Shown here: in pieces, positions 46,056-54,414 of the stretch
Layout of the letters: the number at the start of each line of letters is the position of its first letter
Position numbering within the stretch: position 1 is the stretch's first letter
Origin: Oceanicoccus sp. KOV_DT_Chl
GTDB lineage: Bacteria > Pseudomonadota > Gammaproteobacteria > Pseudomonadales > Dasaniaceae
DNA: 64,000 nt
NCBI RefSeq assembly: GCF_900120175.1
Contig: NZ_FQLF01000001.1
Location: forward strand, 434,001 to 498,000
Direction: 5' to 3'
Notes under the pieces: generated by a model
What the model saw: only the letters and a program-made list of their open reading frames with translations
What the model was told of the DNA's origin: nothing
Databases searched by the model: none
Program-made: the position numbers and the translations under genes

Positions 46056-48107
46056 ATGTTTAAATTAAAACGACGTACTCATCCGGTTTTTATAGAGGAT
46101 GACGATTGGACAACAAAATCGCGTAAACCTTTGCGGTTGCGGTTCATTTTATTGTTATTAGTTGTGCTGTTCGGCGGCTGGGCTTGGCATAGTAGCCAAG
46201 CAGATGCCTTGGATGAGTTTGGCGGAGGGCAATTATTGAGCGCGTCACCAGCCGCTGGTGAGGCACAGGCGTTGGTTAATATTGCCAATAAAACGGCGAT
46301 CAAAGTCAGTGGTATGGTTGCCCATGTTGCTGTTGAGCAGCGGTTTATTAATAAGCAGGATGACTGGTTGGAGGCGGTTTATGTGTTTCCTCTACCCGAT
46401 AAAGCCGCCGTACATCGTATGCGGATCAAGATTGGCGACCGAGTTATTAGTGGTCATATTAAAGAAAAATCCGAGGCCAAGGCTATTTACCAACAGGCCA
46501 AGGCAGAAGGAAAAAAGGCCGCTCTCGTCAAACAGTATCGCCCCAATCTATTTAAAACCACGGTGGCTAATATTCCTCCCGGTGAAACCATTGTGGTTGA
46601 GCTGGATTATATTGAGCCGGTAGATTATCAGCACGGGGAATTTCAGCTGCGGTTCCCACTAGCTATTACGCCGCGTTATTTACCGGTGGTGCATCAGGCT
46701 GACGATCATCAGCAGATGGAAACACTGATGATGGATTATTTGGGCTGGTCGTTACCGCAAGTGGACAGCTTTGCGCTTAAGCACACGGCAACGGAGCTGA
46801 CGGTAGAGTTAGATATGGGGTTGGCTTTACAGCGTATCAATAGTGCTTATCACAGCATTCAGATTACGCCGCAAAAGAATAATCTTTATCAAATAAAACT
46901 TGATCAAAATAGCGCGCTACTGCAACAGGATTTTGTGCTGCGCTGGCAGACCCAAGTAGGGCAAGCCCCTGAAGCTGCAATTTTTAAGGAGCGGGTGGAT
47001 GGCAAGGATTTTGTACAACTTATGTTACTTCCGCCGCCGCTCTCTGCAAGCGATGAATATCTGCCACGCGAAGTGATTTACGTGATTGATACCTCTGGCT
47101 CCATGCAGGGGCCCTCTATTATTCAGGCTAGGAATAGCTTGTTATTAGCGATAGATAAACTGAATGCGCAAGATCGTTTCAATATTTTTTCTTTTAATAA
47201 TAAAACGTCACATTTATTTACTGGTGCGGTGGCGGCTAATCAGGAGAATTTGTTAAGAGCTAAGCATTATGTCAATAACTTAAAAGCTGACGGTGGCACG
47301 GAAATGATGCCAGCTTTGCGGCAGTCTTTAGCGGAGAGTTTTGGCGATGAGCGAGTGAGACAAATTATTTTTATCACCGACGGTGCGGTCAGTAATGAGG
47401 CTGAGCTGTTTAAAGTCATTCATCAGCGCTTAGGTGATAGCCGTTTGTTTACGGTTGGCATTGGTGCTGCACCCAATTCATTTTTTATGCGCAAGGCCGC
47501 TCAATTTGGTCGCGGCACTTTTACCCATATTGGCAATGTTAATGAAGTGCAGGTGAGCATGACGCAGCTGTTAAATAAACTCAATGCGCCGGTGATGAGT
47601 GATATTCAAGTCAGCTGGCCCAAGGATAGTGGTGCAGACCAATACCCACAAAAAATACCTGACCTCTATGCTGGTGAGCCCTTACAGCTAAGTGCGGCTT
47701 TGCAGCAGCTACCCCGTGAAATTACAGTGAGTGGCAAGCAGGCCGGTAAACACTGGGAAAAAACACTGACATTAGCCGCACAGGCCAACCATCAAGGTAT
47801 TTCCACGCTGTGGGCGAGAGAAAAAATTCAGCATTTATTAGATAAAAAAATCACGGGATGGCCAGAGCAAGAGGTGCGGCAATCAGTGCTTGATATTGCC
47901 TTAAGCCACCAATTGATGTCCCCCTACACTAGCTTTGTTGCTGTTGAAGCAGACCTGCAGGAGCCTCTGAATACGCCTGAAATGAAAACTATTGCTATCC
48001 CCAAAACATCTACCCGCGCCATGTTGAGCTTGCTTTGGGGCTTGGGTTTATTCGGGTTTTTTCTAGTGATAAAAATATGTTTGAGCAGAGACGAAGATTA
48101 TGAGTAG
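46056..48107 (+). CDS. Marine proteobacterial sortase target protein (VIT and VWA domains)
   Basis: 683 residues. After a basic N-terminus and membrane anchor (about 28-46) come a VIT domain (about 75-190; VEQRFINKQDDWLEAVYVFP) and a VWA domain with the metal site VIDTSGSMQGPS (about 345). The C-terminus has IPKTST, a hydrophobic stretch MLSLLWGLGLFGFFLVIKI and a charged tail SRDEDYE, the three-part layout of a sortase substrate, though the usual leucine of LPXT-type signals is isoleucine. The gene overlaps the sortase start by 8 bases. It is the single substrate of the dedicated sortase. Confidence 0.9.
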   Translation: MFKLKRRTHPVFIEDDDWTTKSRKPLRLRFILLLLVVLFGGWAWHSSQADALDEFGGGQLLSASPAAGEAQALVNIANKTAIKVSGMVAHVAVEQRFINKQDDWLEAVYVFPLPDKAAVHRMRIKIGDRVISGHIKEKSEAKAIYQQAKAEGKKAALVKQYRPNLFKTTVANIPPGETIVVELDYIEPVDYQHGEFQLRFPLAITPRYLPVVHQADDHQQMETLMMDYLGWSLPQVDSFALKHTATELTVELDMGLALQRINSAYHSIQITPQKNNLYQIKLDQNSALLQQDFVLRWQTQVGQAPEAAIFKERVDGKDFVQLMLLPPPLSASDEYLPREVIYVIDTSGSMQGPSIIQARNSLLLAIDKLNAQDRFNIFSFNNKTSHLFTGAVAANQENLLRAKHYVNNLKADGGTEMMPALRQSLAESFGDERVRQIIFITDGAVSNEAELFKVIHQRLGDSRLFTVGIGAAPNSFFMRKAAQFGRGTFTHIGNVNEVQVSMTQLLNKLNAPVMSDIQVSWPKDSGADQYPQKIPDLYAGEPLQLSAALQQLPREITVSGKQAGKHWEKTLTLAAQANHQGISTLWAREKIQHLLDKKITGWPEQEVRQSVLDIALSHQLMSPYTSFVAVEADLQEPLNTPEMKTIAIPKTSTRAMLSLLWGLGLFGFFLVIKICLSRDEDYE

Positions 48108-48717
48108 CTACGGCCGCCGTTGCCAACATAAAAACTGGCGATTTTATTTGTTGGCCTGCTTATTTTTTTCGGCAACATTCGCTATTGCTGATGGCTTGCT
48201 GATTGTTATGAAGGCGCAGTTAGCGCAACAATTAATAGGTTATGCCTGGGAGCAAAGCCTGCGCACTGGCTTAAATGTTAAGCCGTGGCCGTGGGCCGAT
48301 ACCTGGCCGGTTGCAAAATTGCAATCTGAACAACTAGCTAATGACCTTTATATATTAAAAGGGGCTCAGGGTAATGCGCTGGCTTTTGGCCCCGGTTGGC
48401 TTGATGAGAGTGTGCAGCCCAATCAACCCGGCACAAAAATTGTTGCTGCCCATCGCGATACTCATTTTAGATTTTTACATCGGCTAAAAAATAATGATGT
48501 GTTAACACTAATAAACAAACAGGGATTAAGTGCGCGTTACCTTGTGGAAAGTACTGAAGTTATGGACAGCGTTAACGAACAGTTAGTGGTTGATAAGCAG
48601 CTTGAGCAATTATTGTTGATAACCTGTTATCCCTTTGATGCTATCGAAGCGGGAGGACCCCAGCGCTATATTGTGAGGGCGATGCCCGAAAAGTTAAATA
48701 ATGATGAGGAACGATGA
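48100..48717 (+). CDS. Class GN sortase
   Basis: 205-residue transpeptidase of the Gram-negative sortase class. It has an N-terminal membrane anchor (about 14-37) and the catalytic triad His118 in VAAHRDTHF, Cys176 in LLITCYPFD and Arg189 in GGPQRYIV. It cleaves the sorting signal of the VIT/VWA protein encoded just upstream; the genes overlap by 8 bases. It ends overlapping a small gene by 4 bases (ATGATGG around 48713-48719). Confidence 0.93.
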   Translation: MSSYGRRCQHKNWRFYLLACLFFSATFAIADGLLIVMKAQLAQQLIGYAWEQSLRTGLNVKPWPWADTWPVAKLQSEQLANDLYILKGAQGNALAFGPGWLDESVQPNQPGTKIVAAHRDTHFRFLHRLKNNDVLTLINKQGLSARYLVESTEVMDSVNEQLVVDKQLEQLLLITCYPFDAIEAGGPQRYIVRAMPEKLNNDEER

Positions 48718-49154
48718 TGGCTGCCACAATCACCCTGTATAAATCGATATCGCCGTTGCTGCTTGCGCATTTAATCAACGTGGATTGGCGTTATTTTGTC
48801 CCTGAGTCTGTCGATCAAAAATTATTTGTCCCGAAGTTACACCGTCCCTTTGCAGAAATGTTGGCCAGGCAGCTTGAGGTGGCAAATTATGGAGCAGGTT
48901 ATGTAGTGCAGTTTAAAGTACAGCGGCAGTTTTTACGGCGTTATAATGTAACTTCTGTAGCTTATAAAGAGTATGAGGAATATTGCATACCGATTGAAGA
49001 CTTAGCCGAGATGAATCGTTTTATTGTAGGTAGGGCTAGGTTGGTTTCACGGTTTTCAAGTAATTTGCCGCGTAATCAAAAAAATGGTCAAGAGACAGTC
49101 ATCAATAAGTCCAGCATGCATACAGCTACGCTCAGGGAAGCAGAGCTGCATTGA
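48714..49154 (+). CDS. Unknown protein coupled to the sortase gene
   Basis: 146 residues, no signal peptide or membrane segment. Visible features: FVPKLHRPFAEMLARQLEV, AGYVVQFKVQRQFLRRYNV and EEYCIPIEDLAEMNRFIVGR. The last two resemble the layout of small NAD- or nucleotide-handling folds, but I cannot assign a family. The ATG overlaps the sortase stop, so it is co-translated with the Pds operon. This gene is not a usual member of the Pds set as I know it. Confidence 0.6.
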   Translation: MMAATITLYKSISPLLLAHLINVDWRYFVPESVDQKLFVPKLHRPFAEMLARQLEVANYGAGYVVQFKVQRQFLRRYNVTSVAYKEYEEYCIPIEDLAEMNRFIVGRARLVSRFSSNLPRNQKNGQETVINKSSMHTATLREAELH

Positions 49155-49157
49155 TGT

Positions 49158-49181
49158 AATTAAAGGGGTCAGAGCCCTTTT
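49158..49181. repeat. AAAGGGGTCAGAGCCCTTT element
   Basis: An exact core copy (AATTAAAGGGGTCAGAGCCC then TTT) begins 4 bases after the stop of the gene at 48714-49154. It is a close palindrome and could act as a transcription-end structure. Confidence 0.85.
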
Positions 49182-49309
49182 TCTTCCTGATAACACCATC
49201 AATCCATGGAGCTTCCTATGAAAATATTACGCCAGTTATTGTTTTTACTGTGTACGCTTCTCATCATACCTGTGTCGGCAATTTAGTGGCGCCTGTCCTC
49301 GGTGACGGA

Positions 49310-49606
49310 TCAGCGTATATCTTCAACCACTACAGTCCCTCGGCGGCGGCTTTGTCCGGTGGCACCAGCACTTGGTTTATGTGTGCTTTCAACCTGACTA
49401 TCACCTACCTTCGAGGCCTGAACAGCTGGCAGGATCAGCGTAGGTTTTGGCACAGGCGTTTTTGGTTTTACAAGTTTTTCTGGAGTCTTGGCGGTATTTT
49501 TCACCACATGAACAATATCCGTATCATCAAATCTTGCCGCAGAAACATAACAGCTTGCGCTAATCATTACGACAACCACACTGGCTTTAAAGATTTTCAT
49601 TTTCAT
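49310..49606 (-). CDS. Small secreted protein (LPAVQ-type)
   Basis: About 98 residues. A signal peptide (MKMKIFKASVVVVMISASCYVSA) is followed by ARFDDTDIVHVVKN, a lysine/proline segment, and LILPAVQASKVGD. The LPAVQ segment and small size recall the protein at 50877-51185. ATG 49606 follows a GGAT site; upstream in-frame ATGs exist to 49633. The frame on the other strand (49250-49669) has no such signal and is less likely. Function is unknown. Confidence 0.5.
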   Translation of the reverse strand: MKMKIFKASVVVVMISASCYVSAARFDDTDIVHVVKNTAKTPEKLVKPKTPVPKPTLILPAVQASKVGDSQVESTHKPSAGATGQSRRRGTVVVEDIR

Positions 49607-49794
49607 TTTGATATCCATTTTAATGTTGAACATCTTGTTTCGATAGTTCTGTGTCGTAAGCCTATCTAAAATGGTTCAAAAATAAAAACGGGGCCGGACC
49701 TTACATCGTGCATTCCCTCATCTAAACTGTTTTAAATAATGGGGCGGAGTCCTTTTCGGCAATAAAGATGCCGGTGGGATTATTTTTTTAACAT

Positions 49795-49936
49795 ATACCG
49801 AAGCATTACTACGTCCCGGAAAATGTTCACCAGCTCAATAAAGTGGGGCAGGCTATGTTAGAAATCAGTACGCGCACTAAGGAGTTAGCAAACGGCCCCT
49901 GCTTGATAGCGGTGAACGTCTTGCGTATAGCAAGGG
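49795..49936 (+). pseudogene. Fragment of an NAD(P)-binding protein gene
   Basis: This stretch matches the 3' end of the gene at 57693-58523: ACCGAAGC...TACG(T/C)CCCGG, then GGGCAGGCTATGTTAGAAAT and CACTAAGGAGTT are shared, with several small deletions that break the frame. It would encode a damaged version of the ISARTKELPNGTLLD region. The rest of the gene is absent. It abuts the 3' end of the methyltransferase gene. Confidence 0.75.
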
Positions 49937-50668
49937 TTATTTGTTGAGAGGAGCGTAGGGTTTCTGAAAAATCATCACATGTTGTTGCGGTAAATAGTTA
50001 TCTGTTTTTATCCACGTTAAACCTACTGCCTGCATTTCTTTTTTTGCCTGTTTTTCGGTCATCTTATGCAGCCGTTTTATCGGTACGTTTCGGTCTTCAC
50101 CTCGATATTCGACTAGCGCGACCCGGCCCCCCGGTTTTAATCCGGTGACGACACCTTGCATGACTTCTTTTGGATAAGAAAATTCATGGTAGGCATCAAC
50201 CATTAAAACGATATCAGTTGAGTCGTGAGGAATATTGGGTTGGGTTTCTGTAGCGATTATGGTTTCTATATTACTGATGTTTTGGGTTGCTTTGCGCTGT
50301 TCAATAATGTCGAGCATTTCACCTTGGATGTCTACAGCCAATACTTTTCCCTGGGGTACTTGGGTTGCCATCGGGAAGCTGAAATAACCAGTGCCTGCGC
50401 CCAAGTCGACCACGACATCGGTTGGTTTTAAGCCCATGTTGCTTAATAATAAATCCGTTCGTTCTTCTTGTTCGCGGCTTGGTCGTTCTAACCAACCTGC
50501 GCCTAAGTGGCCCATGACATGGGAGATCTCACGACCCATATAATATTTGCCAATACCATCAGAACTGATACGACCTTGTTGATAGGCTTGTTCATTTTGT
50601 TGGTTGCCTGCTTCAGCTCCAATAGGAATAAGCAGGCAGGCAAGGGTGAGAAGGCCATTGATAATCAT
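49937..50668 (-). CDS. Class I SAM-dependent methyltransferase with signal peptide
   Basis: 243 residues. The Rossmann methyltransferase core has motif I VVDLGAGTGYFSFPMA, the acidic VLAVDIQGEML, IVLMVDAYHEF and GGRVALVEYRG. The N-terminus MIINGLLTLACLLIPIGAEAG looks like a cleavable signal, which would put the enzyme in the periplasm, where SAM is not normally available. Similar predicted secreted methyltransferases exist in marine proteobacteria and their role is unknown. Met in EISHVMGH could be a cytoplasmic start, but it would leave the fold short. Confidence 0.82.
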   Translation of the reverse strand: MIINGLLTLACLLIPIGAEAGNQQNEQAYQQGRISSDGIGKYYMGREISHVMGHLGAGWLERPSREQEERTDLLLSNMGLKPTDVVVDLGAGTGYFSFPMATQVPQGKVLAVDIQGEMLDIIEQRKATQNISNIETIIATETQPNIPHDSTDIVLMVDAYHEFSYPKEVMQGVVTGLKPGGRVALVEYRGEDRNVPIKRLHKMTEKQAKKEMQAVGLTWIKTDNYLPQQHVMIFQKPYAPLNK

Positions 50669-50750
50669 GGATAAACCTCGATAGATGCGATGCTGACTAT
50701 ACGTTTGTCGATTATTATCGGATGTTGTTTTAAATGACTACTGTTGACTC

Positions 50751-50783
50751 AAAGGGGTCAATTAAAGGGCTCTGACCCCTTTT
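50751..50783. repeat. AAAGGGGTCAGAGCCCTTT element, compound copy
   Basis: AAAGGGGTCA is followed by ATTAAAGGGCTC and TGACCCCTTT, an inverted copy joined to a half copy. It lies in the divergent gap between the methyltransferase and the small secreted protein gene. Confidence 0.8.
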
Positions 50784-50876
50784 ACATGTTAGATACTATT
50801 TTTGATAATTAATTTGAACCGTTCATTGCCAGCCTTCGACAGAGTTAGTACATAAACACTTTAAAAGGGCTAAATC

Positions 50877-51185
50877 ATGAAAAATTCAGCATCATTACTT
50901 GTAAAAACTTGTTTATTATCAGCAACGTTGGCTTTTACTGTTACAGCACACAGCGCTGCTTTTATGAAGCTGGGCGACATTAAGGGCGAATCCAGAGCCA
51001 CTGCCGAGCAGCCAGCGAGTGAGCAAAAGATTCAAACTACTCGCGGCGGTCAGGCGATGTTATTGCCTGCTGTACAGAGTGCTCGTGAAGCGGCCAGAAG
51101 AGGGAAGAACACCCCTAAGCCTAGCAGTGATCATAGTGCCGGAGATGAGCATGAGATTACATACGATATTGCTGCCGGCGTTTGA
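50877..51185 (+). CDS. Small secreted protein (LPAVQ-type)
   Basis: 102 residues. Signal peptide MKNSASLLVKTCLLSATLAFTVTAHSA, then AFMKLGDIKGESRATAEQP, and MLLPAVQSAREAARRGK. FMKLGDIKGES resembles the start of Hcp-like (DUF796) proteins, but the rest is too short for that fold. LLPAVQ links it to 49310-49606. The ATG at 50877 has no strong ribosome site but the signal fits. Function unknown. Confidence 0.6.
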   Translation: MKNSASLLVKTCLLSATLAFTVTAHSAAFMKLGDIKGESRATAEQPASEQKIQTTRGGQAMLLPAVQSAREAARRGKNTPKPSSDHSAGDEHEITYDIAAGV

Positions 51186-51696
51186 TTACTAGTTTGTTGG
51201 TTAATTCACTATTTGTTTGTTTAGATGAAAGGTGCCGGGGCCAGTTATAAAAAGGTTCCGGGGCCTGTTCTAATAGTTAACACCCGAATCAAAGGGGTTG
51301 ACCCTTTTTACAAATACCCCGCTTGTCTCACCAACGACTGATAAGCAAATAACAATTGGCAACTATTGCCACCACTTTTTATTCTTATCAGTGGGTTGCG
51401 GGTAAGAGTACTGGGGCGCTAGATCAGGTAGCCCGGGTGTACCGTCGACAAATTAGACATTCGGGTTTTGAAATTTCTGCCCCTAAGTGACTATGTTATG
51501 TGGGCTGAGGGCAGCTAGCGGTAATTTTCACGCTGCAGTCAAGCAAAGTGTGTCGGATTAATATACAGGTTTTCTATTAATCGCATTAAATTTCTCTCTA
51601 AGCCTTTGTTGTAAATCGATATTTTTTTATTGGCACGCCAAATGCTTATTGGGATGTATTACATTAAATCTATCGGATAAAAGAAGTAATAGGATT
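51186..51696. other. Intergenic region before the PEP-CTERM gene
   Basis: About 510 bases. It holds AAAGGGGTTGACCCTTTTT (51291-51309), a shortened palindrome related to the AAAGGGGTC family. The last 100 bases are AT-rich and probably carry the promoter of the next gene. No coding frame is convincing. Confidence 0.5.
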
Positions 51697-52454
51697 ATGA
51701 AAATGAAAGCATTAGTGCCAGCGATGGGCCTTACCGTTGCAGCGATTCTAGCCTCCCCAGTTCATGCTGGTATCATCTCCAGCGTAGCGTACGGCGCGGC
51801 TAATGCTGCCCAGGCGGAACAGGATTTTTTCAACCTCAGCACGGCTTATATTACTGAAACTTTCGACGGCAGCCTGACTGCTTCTGGCAGTATCGGTTCT
51901 AATTACGGTTCGAACGATCAAAGTCGTTGGCTTGATGCCGCTGATTCTTTTCAGACCAGCGTTGGGACGTTTTCGATGACCGCTCCAGAGGTGGGTGCTG
52001 GCGGGATGATGTACAATCTTCCAAGTTGATGCTGGAAGACAGCAGTACCGGTGAGTTTGGTCGTCAGACTAGCTACGGCTCGCGCTGGCTTGATAGTAAT
52101 GATGCCGACAGCGTGACTTGGGCGATTGGCGGCACTCTCGCTGCTAATGCCTTTGGTTTCTATCTTTCAGACGCTAACGATCAGGGCGCCTCTCTGAGGT
52201 TGATCTTTGATGACGGTAGTACCTATATTGAGCAATTGAATAGCGATCTGGCCAATGGCAATTTGCTCTATGCCTCTTTCATATCTGACCAGTTGATTAC
52301 GGGTGCAACACTGATCTTCGATAATGGCACTTACGAAAACGATGGTTGGGGTATTGATAACGTAACAATCGCGCAAGTACCTGAGCCAGGTACCATAGCC
52401 TTATTGGGGCTTGGTTTAGCGGGCTTGTTTATCCAGCGTCGTCGCCAGGCTTGA
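51697..52454 (+). pseudogene. PEP-CTERM sorting-domain protein (one frameshift)
   Basis: Exported protein of 252 residues after restoring one G in GGG at 52003-52005; then GAGGDDVQSSKLMLEDS reads through. ATG 51697 starts a signal peptide (MKMKALVPAMGLTVAAILASPVHAG). The middle is a beta-rich domain with ITETFDGSLTASG and ends GWGIDNVTIAQ. The C-terminus VPEPGTIALLGLGLAGLFIQ plus RRRQA is the PEP-CTERM sorting signal recognised by exosortase, which must be encoded elsewhere. Such proteins are usually surface- or matrix-linked. Confidence 0.85.
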
Positions 52455-52481
52455 TGTATAAAAAGTAAGTCATACTTACTT

Positions 52482-52517
52482 AAAAAAGGGGCAACACTGA
52501 TGTGTTGCCCCTTTTTT
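52482..52517. terminator. Strong bidirectional terminator after the PEP-CTERM gene
   Basis: AAAAAAGGGGCAACAC (52482-52497) pairs perfectly over 16 bp with GTGTTGCCCCTTTTTT (52502-52517), loop TGAT. It lies 28 bases past the stop. Confidence 0.95.
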
Positions 52518-52637
52518 ATTGCCGCTTTGTTATTCATGTTACTGCTGATGGTTTTTTAGCATCGCTTTTGCTGCTTGGTATTTTCGGTTAAGGTCTGAGG
52601 GCTGTTTCGTTCCTTATACCTGTGAGTCGATGTAAAT

Positions 52638-53393
52638 ATGCTACCGCGGTCAGTTCTATTTTTGATATTCATGTTCAGTGTTTCTTCAGCTGACAGCAGT
52701 ACCAGTCAGTTTTGCTTTTCAATGGCAAAAACCTATAACGAGCAGTTATATTGTGAAATCCAAGCTAGTGGCATAGGATCCAGCTTGCCCAGCTTTAATC
52801 AATTCCAAAACAATACGGCCTTAACACAATCGTTATTACTGAAGCCCTACGCGAGAAAATTAGGGCTAACAATAAAAATTCCGACTAAAAAAACTACGCC
52901 CCCCGTAATTGCTCGTTCGCACAGTGCTGCGGATAACCATGATGGTCTTAGCGACTGCAGTTTCCACAAAGCAGTAATTAGCTGCAACAAAAAGCAATAT
53001 CACTTTTTAGGTAATCAGCGCAATGAATCCTTAGGCGCTGGTGTACTTGACGCTGATAACAGGATGCAATTGCCTGCTTTTGATAAGGGTGATGTGGATA
53101 GTTACTTAGTTAAAGCATATGAGCATTATTTGAATAAGATGATTGAGATTGGATTGGCCGGTGCTACTTTACACTATGGGAATTTCGAATATATTTTTTA
53201 TGATTTGCGCGCCCAGGATATAGATTTTACCCAGCGGTTTGAAACGATGTATCGGTATTTGAAGAAGGATAAACGCAATATCAATGTCATGAAATCGGTG
53301 GCACCTTCTGACCTGACGGCTAAAGAGTGTTTTTTACTGAATAAATTTTTGGTGTGTAGTCGCGGTCGTTACAATTATATTTATAGGGCTTGA
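52638..53393 (+). CDS. Exported hypothetical protein with conserved cysteines
   Basis: 251 residues. Signal peptide MLPRSVLFLIFMFSVSSADS. Cysteines occur in pairs (SQFCFSM and LYCEIQ; SDCSFHKAVISCNKK; KECFLLNKFLVCSRG), as expected for a disulfide-rich periplasmic protein. The DCSFHKAVISC and ECFLLNKFLVC segments look like two copies of a short C-x9-C hairpin. I do not recognise the family. Confidence 0.6.
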   Translation: MLPRSVLFLIFMFSVSSADSSTSQFCFSMAKTYNEQLYCEIQASGIGSSLPSFNQFQNNTALTQSLLLKPYARKLGLTIKIPTKKTTPPVIARSHSAADNHDGLSDCSFHKAVISCNKKQYHFLGNQRNESLGAGVLDADNRMQLPAFDKGDVDSYLVKAYEHYLNKMIEIGLAGATLHYGNFEYIFYDLRAQDIDFTQRFETMYRYLKKDKRNINVMKSVAPSDLTAKECFLLNKFLVCSRGRYNYIYRA

Positions 53394-53889
53394 TCGCACG
53401 AGTGTCCGGGATAAATGCTTGGTTTAAAATAGCAGTACGAAACGAGTAGAACCCGGATAGAGACTGAGTTTTTATTAGTCATTGCCGGCTTGATCGGAAA
53501 TCCAGAGCTACGGAGTGATGAGTGGGGCGTTTTTAATTAAGCGCAGAAAAAATTAAGGGTTTTGCACCTTGTAGTTCTGGATGATTCGCTAACTCACCCT
53601 AAAGGGCCGCACCTTCGTGCGTTCAACGCACTGCGTGCTTTTGTCCCGATCGGAGTCGGGGATGACTTTGAAGGGGGGAGTCGGGGATGACTGCGGAGGT
53701 GAGAGTCGGGGACGACGAGTTAAATTGTCCGGTGTGTATTGTGCATGGCATGATGCGGTGGTATCGGTCGATTGCTTGCTATAGCCAATACACTTGGCAA
53801 TATAAAATTTTTTCTTAGTCACCAAGGATCCAGCCACCACCATCGTCTTAATAATAACAAAGCAGCAATAACTATGAACATGGCAATCC
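53394..53889. other. Intergenic repeats before the sigma-factor gene
   Basis: About 500 bases. Near 53618-53720 it has GTTCAACGCACTGCGTGCTT, then three GTCGGGGA(T/C)GAC half-palindromes spaced about 25 bases apart. GATCGGAAATCCAGAGCTAC (about 53493) matches the end of the array at 21480. The sigma-factor promoter should be in the last 100 bases. Confidence 0.55.
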
Positions 53890-54414
53890 ATGACAGCCGA
53901 TAACGACGACTTCATTAGACGTGCTCAGCGCGGTGACCGCGAGGCCTTCGCTCGGGTGGTCGAGGAGTACTATGGGCTAATGTTCGGGGTGGCGAGTAAG
54001 TTTTGTGGTAACCGCAGTGATGCCGAGGATGTTACGCAGCTGGCCTGTATCAAGCTGGGTCGGTCGATAGGCCAGTTTCGCTTTGAGTCGGCGTTTTCTA
54101 GCTGGCTTTATCGGCTGGTGATTAACTGTGCCAAGGATTTTGTCAAAACCCAAAAGCCGTTAACGCTAGAGGATCCTCCGGAATTGTCGGTTAGCAGCGA
54201 GGCGGAGCCCGCCGTATTACTGCGTCAGGTATTAACGCTGGTCGACAGTATGGGGGAGGGGTTTCGGGCGGCGGTGACGCTGGTGATGGGGGAAGGGCTT
54301 ACCCATGCGGAGGCGGCAGTCATTCTGGAGGTAAAGGAATCTACGGTGTCATGGCGCTTACATGAAGTGCGCAAACGATTACAGGCCAATTCTCAGCTGG
54401 AGGGTGGCGTATGA
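53890..54414 (+). CDS. ECF-type RNA polymerase sigma factor
   Basis: 174 residues with sigma-2 (about 10-75; EAFARVVEEYYGLMFGVA and SDAEDVTQLACIKL, contacting core polymerase and the -10) and sigma-4 (about 115-165; GLTHAEAAVILEVKESTVSW, the helix-turn-helix for the -35). No sigma-1 or -3, so it is of the ECF type. The stop overlaps the next gene by 4 bases (ATGA), which probably encodes its membrane regulator. Confidence 0.93.
   Translation: MTADNDDFIRRAQRGDREAFARVVEEYYGLMFGVASKFCGNRSDAEDVTQLACIKLGRSIGQFRFESAFSSWLYRLVINCAKDFVKTQKPLTLEDPPELSVSSEAEPAVLLRQVLTLVDSMGEGFRAAVTLVMGEGLTHAEAAVILEVKESTVSWRLHEVRKRLQANSQLEGGV

Noticed and set aside
49250-49669. Plus-strand 139-residue frame
   Set aside because: It has an odd composition (many F, H, N) and overlaps the minus-strand frame, which has a credible signal peptide.
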